From Bacteroidota bacterium (GTDB lineage Bacteria; Bacteroidota; Bacteroidia; NS11-12g; UBA9320), in contig WGNA01000020.1 in NCBI GenBank assembly GCA_016124755.1, positions 1 to 64,000 of the forward strand: a stretch of 64,000 bases of DNA. Direction: 5' to 3'. Numbering within the stretch: position 1 is the first letter of the stretch; each line of letters starts with the position of its first letter. The notes below the pieces were generated by a model. It was not told the DNA's origin. It saw nothing but the letters and a program-made list of their open reading frames with translations, and did no database searches. Made by a program: the position numbers and the translations under genes. Shown here in pieces: positions 34,956 to 44,614 of this stretch.

Positions 34956-37900
34956 ATGCGCAATCTAAAAATCACCCTTTCGGGACTTGCCTTAATCGTA
35001 TCACAGTTTGCCAATGCCCAGTGTCCTCAGGGAAAACTAAAGATTTCAGGTCCGTTATCATCAGATCACGAACTTACGTGTACGCAACGGTCACTGGACT
35101 TTTACAATGTGAGCAACATATCGGCAGACAGCCTGCAATCTTTTCGTTGGGATTATGGCGATGGAACCGTGATCACCGGAACGTCCGGAAGTAATATTGT
35201 TTACTGGACTTCCATTCCCTCTCATCAATACACATCCGAAGGTGAATATTTTGCTGAGTTCACCGTGGTTTTTAAAAACGGATTAAAAGACACTTCCAAA
35301 ATGTCGGTGATGGTAATGGATGAATTTCCATTGTATGTTATGGAAAGTGTTGATTGCTCAACCGAATATTTTCATGTGCGATGCAGCCTTCAGGACAAAC
35401 CCGAATATGCATTTTTCGCTAATTCGTTAAAATGGTCGGGTACCGGATTTCTGAAATACGAAAACATCAATCAATCTCCTACTCCACTGCTCACAAACAG
35501 TCCCGGAAATAAGAGCATGACGGCAACCCATCAAACGTTAAACAAATTAGGTTGCCCCAATCTAAAGGGTTCCTGGACCGGTAGCGGAACACAAATGATT
35601 GCGAGAATTAATTCCTCAACGACTAAGATCGATCCGTTTGAACAGTATCAATGTGACGCCGACAAAACGATACATTTCACGAACAGTTCATTCTATAATA
35701 CAACACAGAGCATCGAACGACTTTGGGATTTTGGAGATGTATATGCCGAGCAATGTACAACCGACACCCGCAATAATATCAATGTTGGCAGCAATTGCAA
35801 TTTCTCTAAAGATTCACTTCCAGCACACACCTATCAAAAAACCGATTCGGTTTATTACAAATATTATTATCTGCCCAATAAAGCGATTCATGAATATTAC
35901 GACAGCAACGGTGTACTGGCGATGAAAACGATTGATACATCAAATAAAACCGAGCACCGTAGTTTGTTCGAAAAATACGAATTGCGATCGTATCGCGCAA
36001 CAATCAGCCTGTATAATCCGACACAACAATGCTCGGTTGCTGATACTGCATTTATTGTATTGTCTCCTCCGGTTGCAGAAAATCTAAAATTCTTCGAAAT
36101 GTTCCGATCCGGAAACGGCAAACAAAAAGACGGAGCAAGATGGGTGGAAATGAATCTTGAAATTAATAAAAATCAGGTTCCGGCCTATTTGTACAATTTC
36201 GATCTGGGTGGATATGCCAGTGGCGATCCGAGCAGCGATGACATGGTTGCGGCTCCGTTTAGTTCGACTTTTGCCCGATTTCAAAAGGATTTTACCAACA
36301 CAAATCCGGACGCTATTTATTTAGAATTTCAACGTGAAAAAATTAGCTCCGATCACATTTTTCATTCCGGTCGCGGTTCTAATTTGTTGGATATAGCCGT
36401 TACCGCTTCACACGGAGATGATGGTTCCGGAAATTTGAGATGCCCGGTTTCAACACAATATAAAAATGTGAGTACTGCGTATATCTCGGAACCCGATTTT
36501 ACGCTGGTATCCGATCCGTATCTGCTCACAACCGGACAAGACAGTGTATTAATTCGCTTTAAAAATATTCAGCAAAGGCCTCATATTTTGCTAATTTCAA
36601 GAGGAGATGGTGGTGATTTATCAAGTGTTCAATCCAACGTGTATGTCGAATATATGAGTGATTTTGAACCCGACCCAACCGGAAGCCGATCATACGCTTC
36701 CGTTCTAACGGGATTAACGTTTGAGTACAATCCGCTTTCAACAGATTACACGGAAAAGCAAGATACCGTTTTTCAAAAAGTGACCTCTCGTTATAATGCG
36801 TTACCGGCTTTAAGATGGAATATATTACCGGATGAAATTACCCGAAGAATTGTTCGCCTGAATCTGGATTTATCCATGCCCGACCACCTTATCCTGAGTG
36901 CAATGGGAGGAACCGGATCCTTAATTGACACGACCGGTTTTTCTGTAAAAATTCAAAAAGCCATTTATTTAATTCCAACTGATTATGTCACGGTGGATGC
37001 AGATGATTCTATGCTCACCGGTATCGATGGAAAGGGGTTATATAAAATCAAATTCACATTACCGGGAAAATCTCTTTGCGGTGTTTCATTCGACAATGCA
37101 TCGGGGAATATCGGAGGCGATCAGATTATTTCGCAAATGGCATCCGGCAACCGATTCAGGGCACAATTTGGCTCGTTAGACGAATATTACCAAAACACTT
37201 TATATGGAATTCAGTTCGCCCAACTTCAAAATCCCTATTTCGCCTACCCGGATTATTTCAAGTTTGTAGCAAACAATACTTCATTCGGACAACACGATAC
37301 AATTAAAATTCTCACCAACGCATTTTATCCTGATTATACAGCTTTTGCAAAATTCGATTCCGACCGGAATGATGCCGCCAAATCGCATTCTAATCCACTT
37401 TCAAAAAATTCGGTTTATGTTAATGTCGATGGAAAGTCTGTTTCAATGTCAGGAAATAATATGGAACCTTTACTCTCTAAAAATAATAATTGGTACAGTC
37501 AAATTAAAAAAGGTGGAACTGAAAAAATATATATAGACTGGGACATTGATAACGGAGTTGACGAAAGTGCAAATCCCGATTACTGGCGGGATGCCGACAG
37601 CATGGCGGTGTTTATGAAGATTCCCACCAAACCGGGTAGTTTTAAAGGCTTTATTAAAACTAAAAACGCCTGGGGCGTGATGGGTTATACTCCATTTTAT
37701 TATAAAGTTTTTGCTGCAGATACTGCGGAATTAATTCGAAATGCAAAATCAGGCTGGAGTATCTTACCGCAATGCAGCCATCAGATTGTAATTAAAGACA
37801 GTTCGAAAATCGGCAAAACGGATCGATGTGGAAATTCGCTTACAATCAATGATCAATTACAAGAAATAAAATATTTGTGGGGCGATGGAGATTCAACTGT

Positions 37901-38810
37901 TGGCGTTCCCGGTGACAGCTTTTCACATATTTATTCTAATGGAAATTATACACTAAAAGCTCTGTATTATTCGAAATACGGTCAGTTCTTTGAATATACG
38001 GAGCCGTTTACAATTGATTCGGTTATCCGGGATTTTGCCTTTAGTTATTATCTGAATAACGATACAATTCACACTCAGGGACCGGCCATTGGCGATTCAC
38101 TCAGTAGAATGTGGAAGTTCGGTGACGGTGGCACAGACACCTCTCAATCGGCATCTCACATCTATTCGGGAAATGGTTCCAAACAATTGTGTCTTGAAAT
38201 AACCGACAATAATTCCGGTTGTAAATTATCGCGATGCGAAACGGTAAATGTTGGCGGATGTAATGCCTATTTTGAAGCTGTTAAAGACACCTTTACTTCC
38301 TTCACAATCTGGATTGTTGAAAAAAGTACCGGAAGTAATCTGAAGTACAAATGGGACTTTGGCGATGGCTCCACTTCCAATACGCAATTCCCGCAACATC
38401 ATTACAACCAATTCGGTCTTCATGAAATTTGTCTCGAAGTAACCAACCAAAATTGCCGCTCGGTGTATTGCGATGCAGTGGGAATGGATTCAACCGGCAA
38501 ATTATTAAAACAGGAAGGTTACGATATTGAAGTTGTAACACCCGATAAATTGGGCATTGAAGATTTGGGTAATTCAGCAGCATTCAAATTATATCCGAAT
38601 CCTGCACATTCCGGATTTGTGTTTGAACAACCAACTGGTTTAACGGTTTCCGAATTAATTCTGTTGGATGTACAGGGCAAGATAATCAGGGAATTCAAGT
38701 TAAATAATTCGCATGAGTTTCTCAATCTGGGTGATGTTGCTCCGGGAATGTATGTGGTTCGATTTAACACCGGATCTGAGAATCGTTATGTCAGATTAAT
38801 GGTTGAATAA
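34956..38810 (+). CDS. Giant PKD-repeat T9SS surface protein
   Basis: 1284 residues from ATG 34956; a TTG at 34932 would spoil the signal peptide, which ends QFANAQ. At least four PKD-type domains are marked by their W/F-D-F/Y-G-D-G cores: FRWDYGDGTVITG near the N-terminus, then LWGDGDSTVG, MWKFGDGGTDTS and KWDFGDGSTSN in the last third. Cysteine-rich beta domains lie between. A T9SS type A sorting domain closes it (LYPNPAHSG, LLDVQGKIIREF, APGMYVVRF, RLMVE). Likely a surface adhesin or structural protein. Its 3' end is part of a direct repeat also seen at 42234. Confidence 0.88.
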   Translation: MRNLKITLSGLALIVSQFANAQCPQGKLKISGPLSSDHELTCTQRSLDFYNVSNISADSLQSFRWDYGDGTVITGTSGSNIVYWTSIPSHQYTSEGEYFAEFTVVFKNGLKDTSKMSVMVMDEFPLYVMESVDCSTEYFHVRCSLQDKPEYAFFANSLKWSGTGFLKYENINQSPTPLLTNSPGNKSMTATHQTLNKLGCPNLKGSWTGSGTQMIARINSSTTKIDPFEQYQCDADKTIHFTNSSFYNTTQSIERLWDFGDVYAEQCTTDTRNNINVGSNCNFSKDSLPAHTYQKTDSVYYKYYYLPNKAIHEYYDSNGVLAMKTIDTSNKTEHRSLFEKYELRSYRATISLYNPTQQCSVADTAFIVLSPPVAENLKFFEMFRSGNGKQKDGARWVEMNLEINKNQVPAYLYNFDLGGYASGDPSSDDMVAAPFSSTFARFQKDFTNTNPDAIYLEFQREKISSDHIFHSGRGSNLLDIAVTASHGDDGSGNLRCPVSTQYKNVSTAYISEPDFTLVSDPYLLTTGQDSVLIRFKNIQQRPHILLISRGDGGDLSSVQSNVYVEYMSDFEPDPTGSRSYASVLTGLTFEYNPLSTDYTEKQDTVFQKVTSRYNALPALRWNILPDEITRRIVRLNLDLSMPDHLILSAMGGTGSLIDTTGFSVKIQKAIYLIPTDYVTVDADDSMLTGIDGKGLYKIKFTLPGKSLCGVSFDNASGNIGGDQIISQMASGNRFRAQFGSLDEYYQNTLYGIQFAQLQNPYFAYPDYFKFVANNTSFGQHDTIKILTNAFYPDYTAFAKFDSDRNDAAKSHSNPLSKNSVYVNVDGKSVSMSGNNMEPLLSKNNNWYSQIKKGGTEKIYIDWDIDNGVDESANPDYWRDADSMAVFMKIPTKPGSFKGFIKTKNAWGVMGYTPFYYKVFAADTAELIRNAKSGWSILPQCSHQIVIKDSSKIGKTDRCGNSLTINDQLQEIKYLWGDGDSTVGVPGDSFSHIYSNGNYTLKALYYSKYGQFFEYTEPFTIDSVIRDFAFSYYLNNDTIHTQGPAIGDSLSRMWKFGDGGTDTSQSASHIYSGNGSKQLCLEITDNNSGCKLSRCETVNVGGCNAYFEAVKDTFTSFTIWIVEKSTGSNLKYKWDFGDGSTSNTQFPQHHYNQFGLHEICLEVTNQNCRSVYCDAVGMDSTGKLLKQEGYDIEVVTPDKLGIEDLGNSAAFKLYPNPAHSGFVFEQPTGLTVSELILLDVQGKIIREFKLNNSHEFLNLGDVAPGMYVVRFNTGSENRYVRLMVE

Positions 38811-38820
38811 AATTATTGAA
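38794..38820 (+). repeat. 27-bp direct repeat, left copy
   Basis: Runs through the last codons and stop of the PKD protein gene (GATTAATGGTTGAATAAAA, then TTATTGAA). 26 of 27 positions match 42234-42260, on the same strand, 3440 bases away. Confidence 0.85.
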
Positions 38821-39246
38821 ATAGGCGTTGGTAAAAGACGGCACAATCATTTAAATTAGTGGGTAAATTAGTTTCAAGTCGCAGTGCAGAAAAAAGGTTG
38901 GGGCGTTTGCCGAATGTATACAAGAGTGATTGCGACTGTCAGCCGGTCGAACTTAAGTAGTTTTATGATAGATCACATTCAAACGGAGCTTTCCGTTTGA
39001 ACCTATAAATGGTACGGTTACAAGGAACTACATAACACCATTCCCAATCCGCTACCCTATTTATATATTCATACCGAAATAAACTGAAGGAAGGAGTTTT
39101 TGAGAATTTAATGCATCGCATGGTGGCTGTTTCTCCTCTGCTTTATAAACAAATTATTCTTTGTTAAATGCAGATTTCAATTGTTTTAAACATGTTGCTA
39201 GAGTGATTATTAAGTGATAACTTAGTCAACAAAATGTGCGGTTATA
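38811..39246. other. Gene-free stretch with a strong hairpin
   Basis: 436 bases without a gene. The main feature is a perfect hairpin at 38978-39001: TTCAAACGGA, loop GCTT, TCCGTTTGAA. It is followed by ACCTATAAATGG and not by a T-run. It could be a terminator for the PKD gene (about 170 bases past its stop) or an RNA element. A weaker 7-bp pair (AGTCGCA/TGCGACT) lies just upstream. Confidence 0.55.
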
Positions 39247-39705
39247 ATGGTTGAAATAACTACCAAGCCAAATCTTATTAAAAGAATTAAGGCTTTTTTG
39301 ATTGATTACTCACTAGTGTCTTTGTATTATTTATTTGTCGAATATTTTTTTGGCACACAAGGTGAACATGGTGTAGTCAGGTTGGAAGGGTTTCCTGCTG
39401 TTTCATTATATATAGTTTGGTTTGTGTTGTTGGTAGTTGTTGAACAATTTAATAGAGGAACCATTGGGAACTCTGCAATGAAATTAAAGGTAATCTCATT
39501 GCAGAGAAGCCATACCCGAATCAGTTGGGGGCAATCTATCAAACGGCATACTCTAGATACCATTGATTTTATGGGGTTTGGGGTAGTAGCTTATATATTG
39601 ATTAAGAATACAATTTATAATCAAAGATTAGGAGATCTTTGGGCTAAAACGGTTGTAATAGATACTGAGGACACGAACCAAGGAATTTCAGAAATACCAG
39701 AATGA
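39247..39705 (+). CDS. RDD family membrane protein
   Basis: 152 residues. Motifs of the RDD family are present: KRIKAFLIDY near the start, GTIGNSAMKLKVIS in the middle and YNQRLGDLWAKTVVID at the end, with three or four hydrophobic helices between them. RDD proteins are small inner-membrane proteins; some affect ion or osmotic tolerance, but the role is usually unknown. It stands alone in a low-GC region with long gene-free flanks. Confidence 0.88.
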   Translation: MVEITTKPNLIKRIKAFLIDYSLVSLYYLFVEYFFGTQGEHGVVRLEGFPAVSLYIVWFVLLVVVEQFNRGTIGNSAMKLKVISLQRSHTRISWGQSIKRHTLDTIDFMGFGVVAYILIKNTIYNQRLGDLWAKTVVIDTEDTNQGISEIPE

Positions 39706-40560
39706 ACGATGATCTGTGGCATACATCATTCTAGCGTCAATCGATCAAAGGAGATTTATTTGAATTTTGACACGATAAATCTGTTAATGTTATTTTCGCC
39801 GACTTACTAATACATTAAATATGAATGTAAGTAGTCGTCATGTAACAACTACTCTACCTGCTTACATCTCCCTATGTCTGACTTTCTAAAGCATGCATGC
39901 ACGTATATGAATCAAATGATATAGACGCTTGGATTTAACTTTGCTGTGTTCCGCAGCCATCGTTACATTCATACCTTATTCGACTAACTCGAGTAAGAGA
40001 TGCTCAAATAAAAAGGCAAAAGACAATGCTGAAAGTGCTCAGGGTTCAGTGACCAATTTTGCTTTTCCATCAATTGTTTTAGCTATAGGAACATTTTCAT
40101 TTAGAAAGCACTTTTCTGAAATATATTAACACAATGCCACATGCGTTCTTGATGATCATACACCAAATACATAATGCCTTCGCACTCAAATTCTAACCGG
40201 CTTTAATGCGATATTTTATGTGCAATTCCAAACTTGATGGATCCAGTGTAACAGACTCTAAATACCCTGGTTTATGTGCACCCAATACCTCTGAAAATAA
40301 TTTGTATTCCTTCATACAGTCAATTTATCAATACCCACTACATTTGGTATGAACCACATTGTTTGTAACAAATTCGACTTGTAATTAGAAGATTATATTT
40401 TTATCTGGATGGTTTGTAGTCGTTCGTTATTCCAAACAGGATTTATGCCTATGCACACCTATCTGCCATAATGCAGGCTTTTGTAAGAGCTGTGTTTATA
40501 AAGCAGTCCGATTAAAACAATCAAACTTACTTTTCCGTATTTTTGGGCTACAATAGTGTT
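39706..40560. other. Low-GC stretch without a supported gene
   Basis: About 850 bases. A 66-codon plus-strand frame (39929-40129) has no supporting features. The sequence is A/T-rich, broken by stops in all frames, and resembles decayed or non-coding accessory DNA. The only signal is the promoter-like box at its right end before the antitoxin gene. Confidence 0.5.
40538..40545 (+). promoter_or_regulatory. -7 box (TATTTTTG) before the toxin-antitoxin pair
   Basis: Exact TAnnTTTG match ending 15 bases before the antitoxin ATG at 40561. No TTTG is seen at the -33 position. A short leader and likely autoregulation by the antitoxin-toxin complex are expected for such modules. Confidence 0.4.
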
Positions 40561-40767
40561 ATGAAAGTAATAGTAAATGTGAATGAGGAGCAAATAAGTC
40601 ATTTGCTAGATTTCCTTGAAGAGAATAAGTTTGAATGGATGAACGAGGAAGAGCTGTCGGATGCCCATAAAGCTATTATTGATAAACGACTTGACGCAAT
40701 TGAAGGTGATCCATCGCGGTTACGGCCTGTGGATGACTTCTTTCGTGAGTTGAGCAAATCTCTATGA
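40561..40767 (+). CDS. Antitoxin, addiction-module protein
   Basis: 68 residues from ATG 40561; a TTG at 40543 is less likely. Acidic and helical, with an LDAIEGDPSRLRPVDDFFREL end similar to small antitoxins paired with RelE/ParE toxins (addiction-module family, PF09720-like). The stop overlaps the toxin ATG as ATGA, so the two are translated together and the antitoxin should neutralise the toxin by direct binding. Confidence 0.85.
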   Translation: MKVIVNVNEEQISHLLDFLEENKFEWMNEEELSDAHKAIIDKRLDAIEGDPSRLRPVDDFFRELSKSL

Positions 40768-41144
40768 AGTATTCCCTATTAATTGATAAGGCGGCTGAAC
40801 AGGATATTGCTGACACCATAAGTTGGTACAATGAACAACAACATGGTCTTGGTAACGAATATTTGGAAGAGCTTAAATCAGCATTGGAGAGACTTCGGGA
40901 AAACCCATTATTGTTTAGAATCCGGTATCGAAATACCAGAATGGTCTTACTGAAACGATTTCCATTCTTTGCACACTTTTACGTTGATCAGGAAAAGAAA
41001 GTAGTTACCATCCTGAGTGTTTTATATGCCGGTAGAGAACCACAACTGTGGTTAGATCGAACAATGAAAAGAGAACAGGAAAATGAAAAAATATCCGGAA
41101 AAAGAAAAATAGAACCTGAACAGGATCAAAATCTTGAAATTTAG
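40764..41144 (+). CDS. RelE/ParE family toxin with extended tail
   Basis: 126 residues. The RelE/ParE core is clear: LLIDKAAEQDIADTISWYNEQ, then GNEYLEELKSALERLRENP, RMVLLKRFPFFAHFYVDQ and ILSVLYAGREPQLW. Such toxins either cleave mRNA on the ribosome or inhibit DNA gyrase, and sequence alone does not decide which. About 27 extra residues after the core (KREQENEKISGKRKIEPEQ) are highly charged and beyond the usual 95-100 residue length. Confidence 0.87.
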   Translation: MKYSLLIDKAAEQDIADTISWYNEQQHGLGNEYLEELKSALERLRENPLLFRIRYRNTRMVLLKRFPFFAHFYVDQEKKVVTILSVLYAGREPQLWLDRTMKREQENEKISGKRKIEPEQDQNLEI

Positions 41145-41161
41145 TTTAAGGATTATTAGTT

Positions 41162-41428
41162 CTATTGAAAATTATAATTCTGTTTGTTAATCCAGGGGTA
41201 TTTTATCTTTTTGCCTGTTACTGAAAGCCTGTATTTAAAATCCATTTCACAATTTTCGTGATTTAAGTTGGTTATGTAGGTTCCTTCGTATTGCTGCGAT
41301 GAAAACATACTATTCGGGCAGAAAGGGTGATCAGATCAACGCCCAACGCCTGCGGACGCTATTAATTTTAAATCTGGATGAAAAACTCCTGTTTCGCCTT
41401 CAAATATTTTTTCCAGATCGTAATTCAT
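41162..41428 (-). pseudogene. Possible gene remnant in two frames
   Basis: On the minus strand a 30-codon piece from ATG 41428 (MNYDLEKIFEGETGVFHPDL, stop at 41336) is followed in another frame by a 48-codon piece from 41308 to 41162 (SSQQYEGTYITNLNHENCEM, ending NKQNYNFQ). Both have coding-like composition and stand close together, which suggests one frameshifted gene. Family not recognised. The rest of 41145-41563 shows nothing else. Confidence 0.35.
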
Positions 41429-41563
41429 ATAAATGCTATGAGTAAATATTAACCGATAAAGGATTTGGTCTTTATTACAATTTTTTTGTGAGTTGTTAAG
41501 GGGCGGCCAAATAGATAATGTTCAACAATTCTTTATTTATTGAACACACCAGTTGCAAAACGA

Positions 41564-42046
41564 CTAATTGCCAAGAAAATAATTTACTTTATCCCATTCA
41601 AAATCCTCACAAATATCATAACCAATCCCCCTAATAAATATCTCATTATTAATTCCTTTTTGCAACCAATCATGTACCAATTTAGGTTCTAAGAGGTAGC
41701 AAAATATATCTAAGAATGAATCATTAAATAAATGTCCTATGTAATGAACCGTTGTTATCTTTTTTAGATTCATGATTAGCTCATCTTCTAATTCTCGCGC
41801 GGTTCTTAGTTCATCTTCAATTGGCAAGCCCCTTTCATCTATACTTTCCAAGTCTAAGGCAATCGCAATTTTCAAAAACCAAGGATAGTTATGTTTTAAA
41901 CTAAAATGGGCGTAACCATAATTGAACATACCGATTGCAGGTTTACCATCCACCATAGTGGATTCCCACATATAAAAAGATTCTACAGGATAAATATTAA
42001 CCGAATTATCCGAGCTCAACTTCTTTTTGCCTTTTTTATTAAACAT
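41564..42046 (-). CDS. DUF695-like protein
   Basis: 160 residues from ATG 42046 (the frame extends to a TTG at 42055). The pattern of a small aromatic start (FYMWESTMVDGKPAIGMFN), a WFLKIAIALDLE strand, ERGLPIEDELRTARELEDEL and then a second strand-helix unit matches the DUF695 family. That family is found mostly in isolated genes or immunity-protein-like positions of polymorphic toxin loci. No catalytic residues seen. It lies in the accessory patch beside gene remnants. Confidence 0.7.
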   Translation of the reverse strand: MFNKKGKKKLSSDNSVNIYPVESFYMWESTMVDGKPAIGMFNYGYAHFSLKHNYPWFLKIAIALDLESIDERGLPIEDELRTARELEDELIMNLKKITTVHYIGHLFNDSFLDIFCYLLEPKLVHDWLQKGINNEIFIRGIGYDICEDFEWDKVNYFLGN

Positions 42047-42191
42047 GGTTTCCAAGTGACATTAAAACAAATATATACAAGAATATCTCAAAGGATCCCC
42101 AAAAGCACTGCGGAGCAATCAGCGTAATCCGGAAGATTCTTATTATCGTTAGGTGAAGGAAATTGAGTGGAAGTTAATTGATAATCTATTA

Positions 42192-42249
42192 ATTGCTTGC
42201 ACTCAAAAACCGGAACACCGGGTAAACCGATACGATTAATGGTTGAATA
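42192..42249 (+). pseudogene. Remnant of a T9SS sorting-domain gene end
   Basis: Reads LHSKTGTPGKPIRLMVE then stop, closely like the end of the giant PKD protein (FNTGSENRYVRLMVE). No open frame continues upstream, so only the last 20 codons or so survive. Confidence 0.5.
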
Positions 42250-42260
42250 AAACTATTGAA
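42234..42260 (+). repeat. 27-bp direct repeat, right copy
   Basis: Matches 38794-38820 at 26 of 27 positions, including bases beyond the stop codon. Together they bound the accessory patch holding the RDD, toxin-antitoxin and DUF695-like genes. Confidence 0.85.
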
Positions 42261-42269
42261 TTGCGATTT

Positions 42270-42833
42270 TCAATTTCGTGGAAACCGCACCCTTTCAATT
42301 CCTGAATAATCATAAACTGTAGGATCCACGGCAATAACCTCATTGGTTTTCAAATTGCGAATTAATACGAAGTCGTGATCCGCAAAGAAAGGAGAATGAA
42401 AAAGGGGATGAATATTAACACCCAAAAAATGGAGTTCACCAATATAAGGTTGAGCTTTCCAGATATTTGATAATTGCTCTTTCTGTAAAAGATAATTACA
42501 TGAACTGGAAAAAAATGCCGCGTAACCGATGCAGTTGGCTTTTTTCGTGTGAATTAATTCATTCGGATCGGATTTACACGGCTTGGTGGTGAACTGTAAA
42601 TATCTTGCAGTAAGAATCAGACTTTGTTCGATTACTCGGCTGATATTGGCTTCCGATTCATTCAAATTGTTCTTTTCAACATAGTTGATCAAAGCCGTGT
42701 CTTTAATCTTATAATTCTTCCGCTGATCAATGGAATGATACGAAACCGTGTTGCGGTAAATCAAACCCCTAAACAGAATGAAAAAAACGAATAATGTAAC
42801 CGTTGATAAAAGAACTTTCTTAATTCTTTTCAT
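42270..42833 (-). CDS. Membrane-anchored transglutaminase-like protein
   Basis: 187 residues. One N-terminal hydrophobic helix (about 7-22) acts as signal or anchor. A Cys-His-Asp set in the right order suggests a transglutaminase/cysteine-protease-like fold: KKANCIGYAAF (Cys101), FADHDFVLI (His153) and IAVDPTVYDY (Asp170). It would act in the periplasm, perhaps as a peptidase or amidase. It starts 3 bases after the amidohydrolase gene stop, so the two are co-transcribed. Confidence 0.78.
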   Translation of the reverse strand: MKRIKKVLLSTVTLFVFFILFRGLIYRNTVSYHSIDQRKNYKIKDTALINYVEKNNLNESEANISRVIEQSLILTARYLQFTTKPCKSDPNELIHTKKANCIGYAAFFSSSCNYLLQKEQLSNIWKAQPYIGELHFLGVNIHPLFHSPFFADHDFVLIRNLKTNEVIAVDPTVYDYSGIERVRFPRN

Positions 42834-42836
42834 TTT

Positions 42837-44279
42837 TTAATTATCCAACATTTTCCTTTTCTTCCACTCAAACTTTCCTATGTTTTGCGCATTTCTTGTT
42901 TCCAGATCTGAAAGCATTTCATCCATTACTTCGCGAGATATCCATCTGCCATTAAAAAATGCTCCCCGAATTTTCTGCGTATTTTTAATGTCCTCCAAAG
43001 GATTTGCATCCAACAGGATAAGATCTGCAAATTTCCCGACTTCAATGGTTCCGATTTTGTCCTCAATTCCCAGCCATTGCGATGGTAGTCTTGTCGCAGA
43101 AATCAGTGCTTCTTCTGGTGACAGACCTGCTTTTACCAGAAGTTCCAATTCATCGTGAAGTGCAAATCCCCAGATTACGCCCGAACATCCGGCATCGGTT
43201 CCTGCGACCAATGGTATTCCGGCATCCTGAAATGCCTTTACTAATTGGTTATTAAAATTTATCAAATCCTTAAGATGCGCTATTCTTTTGTTATCGGCGC
43301 CTTTGTTATAATTATTAGAATGGAGCCACTTGTCTTGCATTAGCGGATGGATATATGAAAATCCCTTCAGTTTTTTTATGCTATCCAGAGATTCCGCCTG
43401 ATCGGTGATGCGCTCAATAGTAATCAGTGTTGGCGTTAACCACGTTCCGCTTCGTTTGGCTAACTGAACAAATAACTGAATATCTTTATTGCTGAAATTA
43501 TTTGATTGCTTTGCAAATTCTTCTGCGTGTGCCACCATACCAAAATTCGGAACTAATGCTTTTTCAATACTGTCACTAAAATCGTTTGGGATATGTCCCA
43601 CCACCTTCATTCCCTGTTTTACCGCTTCTTCTGCAATCGCCAAAAAAGTTTCCTTATTTAGTTGAGAATACACCTTAATAAAATCGTACCCCTCGGCTTT
43701 TGCCATTCGCACAGATTGTCGCCCATCTTCCGGGGTATTGGCAATCCGTCCATCTCCTTCGCCCCCGTTGATCAGTGCTGCGAGAGCCATTCGCGGTCCA
43801 ATTACATTCCCTTCTGCAATTTCATTTCGCTGAGCAAAATTTTCAACCCTAGCATTCAGATCAAAAATGGTGGTTATGCCATTTACAACGTAAAGGAGCA
43901 TTGCATCCTGATCATTTACAAAAAATGTTGCGCCCTGAGTCGGATACGACTCTCCGAAATTTATATCGGCAAAGCCGTGTACATGCATGTCAATTAATCC
44001 GGGGATTAACCATTTTCCCTTTCCATCGATTATTTGTGCAGAATCCGGAACCGGTTGATTTATCGATTCTATTTTATGATTTCGAATCACTACAGTTGCA
44101 CCGGTAATTATTTCATTTCCGGATGTCATTGGAATTATGTTAACTCCTGTTAAAGCATACAGATCCAATTTTGCAGATGCGTTGGTCGACTGGACATCTT
44201 TTTTCGTTTTAACACATCCACTAATTAATATCAGCAAATAAAAAATGGAAATTATGATTCTGATTTTCTGTTGGAACAT
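42837..44279 (-). CDS. Amidohydrolase-family lipoprotein
   Basis: 480 residues from ATG 44279, chosen because the hydrophobic start then ends in the lipobox LILISGC (Cys22); ATG 44315 is an alternative. Metal-binding motifs of the amidohydrolase superfamily are visible: LIDMHVHGF, VVGHIPNDF, MVAHAEEF and AGTDAGCSG. The closest general group is imidazolonepropionase/prolidase-like cyclic or peptide amidohydrolases exported to the periplasm. The substrate cannot be inferred. Confidence 0.85.
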   Translation of the reverse strand: MFQQKIRIIISIFYLLILISGCVKTKKDVQSTNASAKLDLYALTGVNIIPMTSGNEIITGATVVIRNHKIESINQPVPDSAQIIDGKGKWLIPGLIDMHVHGFADINFGESYPTQGATFFVNDQDAMLLYVVNGITTIFDLNARVENFAQRNEIAEGNVIGPRMALAALINGGEGDGRIANTPEDGRQSVRMAKAEGYDFIKVYSQLNKETFLAIAEEAVKQGMKVVGHIPNDFSDSIEKALVPNFGMVAHAEEFAKQSNNFSNKDIQLFVQLAKRSGTWLTPTLITIERITDQAESLDSIKKLKGFSYIHPLMQDKWLHSNNYNKGADNKRIAHLKDLINFNNQLVKAFQDAGIPLVAGTDAGCSGVIWGFALHDELELLVKAGLSPEEALISATRLPSQWLGIEDKIGTIEVGKFADLILLDANPLEDIKNTQKIRGAFFNGRWISREVMDEMLSDLETRNAQNIGKFEWKKRKMLDN

Positions 44280-44315
44280 CCCGACCAAATTACATAAAAT
44301 AACACGTACAGACAT

Positions 44316-44614
44316 GTAGGAAAAGTTCTTATCCTAATTAGACCGAATCCTGGTACAGAAATTTATTAAAAGGAAATGGTCAAATGCAGATCAGGGCTTT
44401 TAACACGCTTTCCGCTCAAATGTTTATCGTGTTCGCGGGTCGTACAATCATTGCAAATCCAGCGTTCAGGCACTTGGGAAACAAAGGTCAGTAGCGAGGA
44501 TGCTACGGACAGATGGTATGATCGCTGTTGGAAATTGAAGTACGATTTCAGATCGACGAAGAATGAACCGCTTAAAAACGGCACATGTTTCTTTTGCGAT
44601 TTTTGTATTCAAAT
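44316..44614. other. Intergenic stretch with a doubtful small open frame
   Basis: About 300 bases. A minus-strand frame (44584-44366, GTG start) contains VPERWICNDCTTREHDKHL, a possible CxxC metal site. It has no ATG and no neighbour support, and may be the remnant of the 3' end of a lost gene. Confidence 0.3.

Noticed and set aside
39929-40129. 66-codon plus-strand frame
   Set aside because: It sits in a low-GC decayed stretch with no neighbour support and no recognisable domain.
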